Positions 35,390-35,584 of a stretch of DNA of 35,584 nt are shown here, piece after piece. Each line of letters starts with the position of its first letter. Position 1 is the stretch's first letter. The stretch comes from Mangrovitalea sediminis (GTDB taxonomy: Bacteria > Pseudomonadota > Gammaproteobacteria > Pseudomonadales > Oleiphilaceae). Location of the stretch: contig NZ_NTLB01000009.1 of the NCBI RefSeq assembly GCF_002514725.1, positions 1 to 35,584 on the forward strand, written 5' to 3'. The translations under genes and the position numbers were made by a program. The notes under the pieces were generated by a model. The model searched no databases. It had not been told where the DNA came from and saw only the letters and a program-made list of their open reading frames with translations.

Positions 35390-35584
35390 GTTATGCGGAG
35401 GTGATGCGAAAGCAAAAAAAAAGGTTCATCGCGGATTAGCGTGAAAAGCCGTAGGGCGCAATAATCGAAGGGCATTGCGCCGAATGAGACGCCACTCGGT
35501 GTAACAACACCCCATGACTGACCAACGGCGATACTACACCCGGAAGCTAAACTCGGAGTTTGCCTGCTGCCATGCGGCGCAATG
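35390..35584. other. Right-edge intergenic DNA with a REP-like palindrome
   Basis: No gene is visible. An A-run (35414-35422) is followed by a GCGGATTAGCG word and then GGCGCAAT (35455-35462) / ATTGCGCC (35474-35481), a perfect 8-bp inverted repeat. GGCGCAATG recurs at 35576-35584, the window edge. AAACTC-G-GAGTTT (35549-35561) is a further small palindrome. Confidence 0.45.
35455..35481. repeat. REP-like palindromic element
   Basis: GTAGGGCGCAATAATCG...GCATTGCGCCG resembles the GTAGGGCGCAAT/ATTGCGCC repeats that are scattered in many gammaproteobacterial and other genomes, often linked to the GCGGATTAGCG word that also lies just upstream at 35431-35441. Assignment to a particular REP family needs comparison with the rest of the genome. 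Confidence 0.5.

Overview
The window looks like chromosomal DNA of a Marinobacter-type gammaproteobacterium. The strongest pointer is the last gene (33347-35332): its 661-residue length and residue-level similarity match the fatty acyl-CoA/aldehyde reductase known from Marinobacter. System I cytochrome c maturation genes, a ~1620-residue NAD-glutamate dehydrogenase of the Pseudomonas type and exonuclease I fit the same group. Genus placement is inference from remembered protein sequences, not from a search.

Layout. (1) 1-733 is the end of an integron cassette array: the tail of a probable GNAT gene, an attC site, an AT-rich cassette encoding a small lipoprotein of unknown function, and a second attC. 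It is followed by a 51-codon remnant of an IS1182-like transposase (797-952). (2) 1106-3855 has a VAT1-like quinone oxidoreductase and, on the other strand, a FliK-like / FlhB-C-terminal-like pair belonging to the flagellar export world. (3) 4030-11335 is a complete ccmABCDEFGHI operon for haem export, haem chaperoning and ligation to apocytochromes c. (4) 11307-18533, minus strand, is a MoxR / DUF58 / DUF4381 / BatA / BatB(+TPR) / BatD operon with tightly overlapping genes, probably an envelope-associated chaperone or stress system. (5) 18952-24647 has the large NAD-glutamate dehydrogenase and a beta-carbonic anhydrase. (6) 24608-26607, minus strand, is a two-gene signalling operon: a receiver-CheC fusion and a PAS-GGDEF diguanylate cyclase. 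(7) 26879-27860 is a secreted protein of the DUF6160-like type behind what looks like a textbook class II CRP/Vfr promoter. (8) 27981-32742 has exonuclease I, converging on a secreted M16 metalloprotease, then a 98-residue unknown protein. (9) 33347-35332 is the fatty acyl reductase with an upstream array of CANATACT repeats, followed by a strong terminator and a REP-like palindrome at the right edge.

No tRNA, rRNA, CRISPR array or complete insertion sequence was seen. Most of the window is ordinary core genome. The parts most worth a second look are the integron end, the CRP-type promoter at 26879-26921, the repeat-bearing regulatory region before the fatty acyl reductase, and the receiver-CheC/diguanylate cyclase pair. 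I did not find a convincing wholly new multi-gene system.
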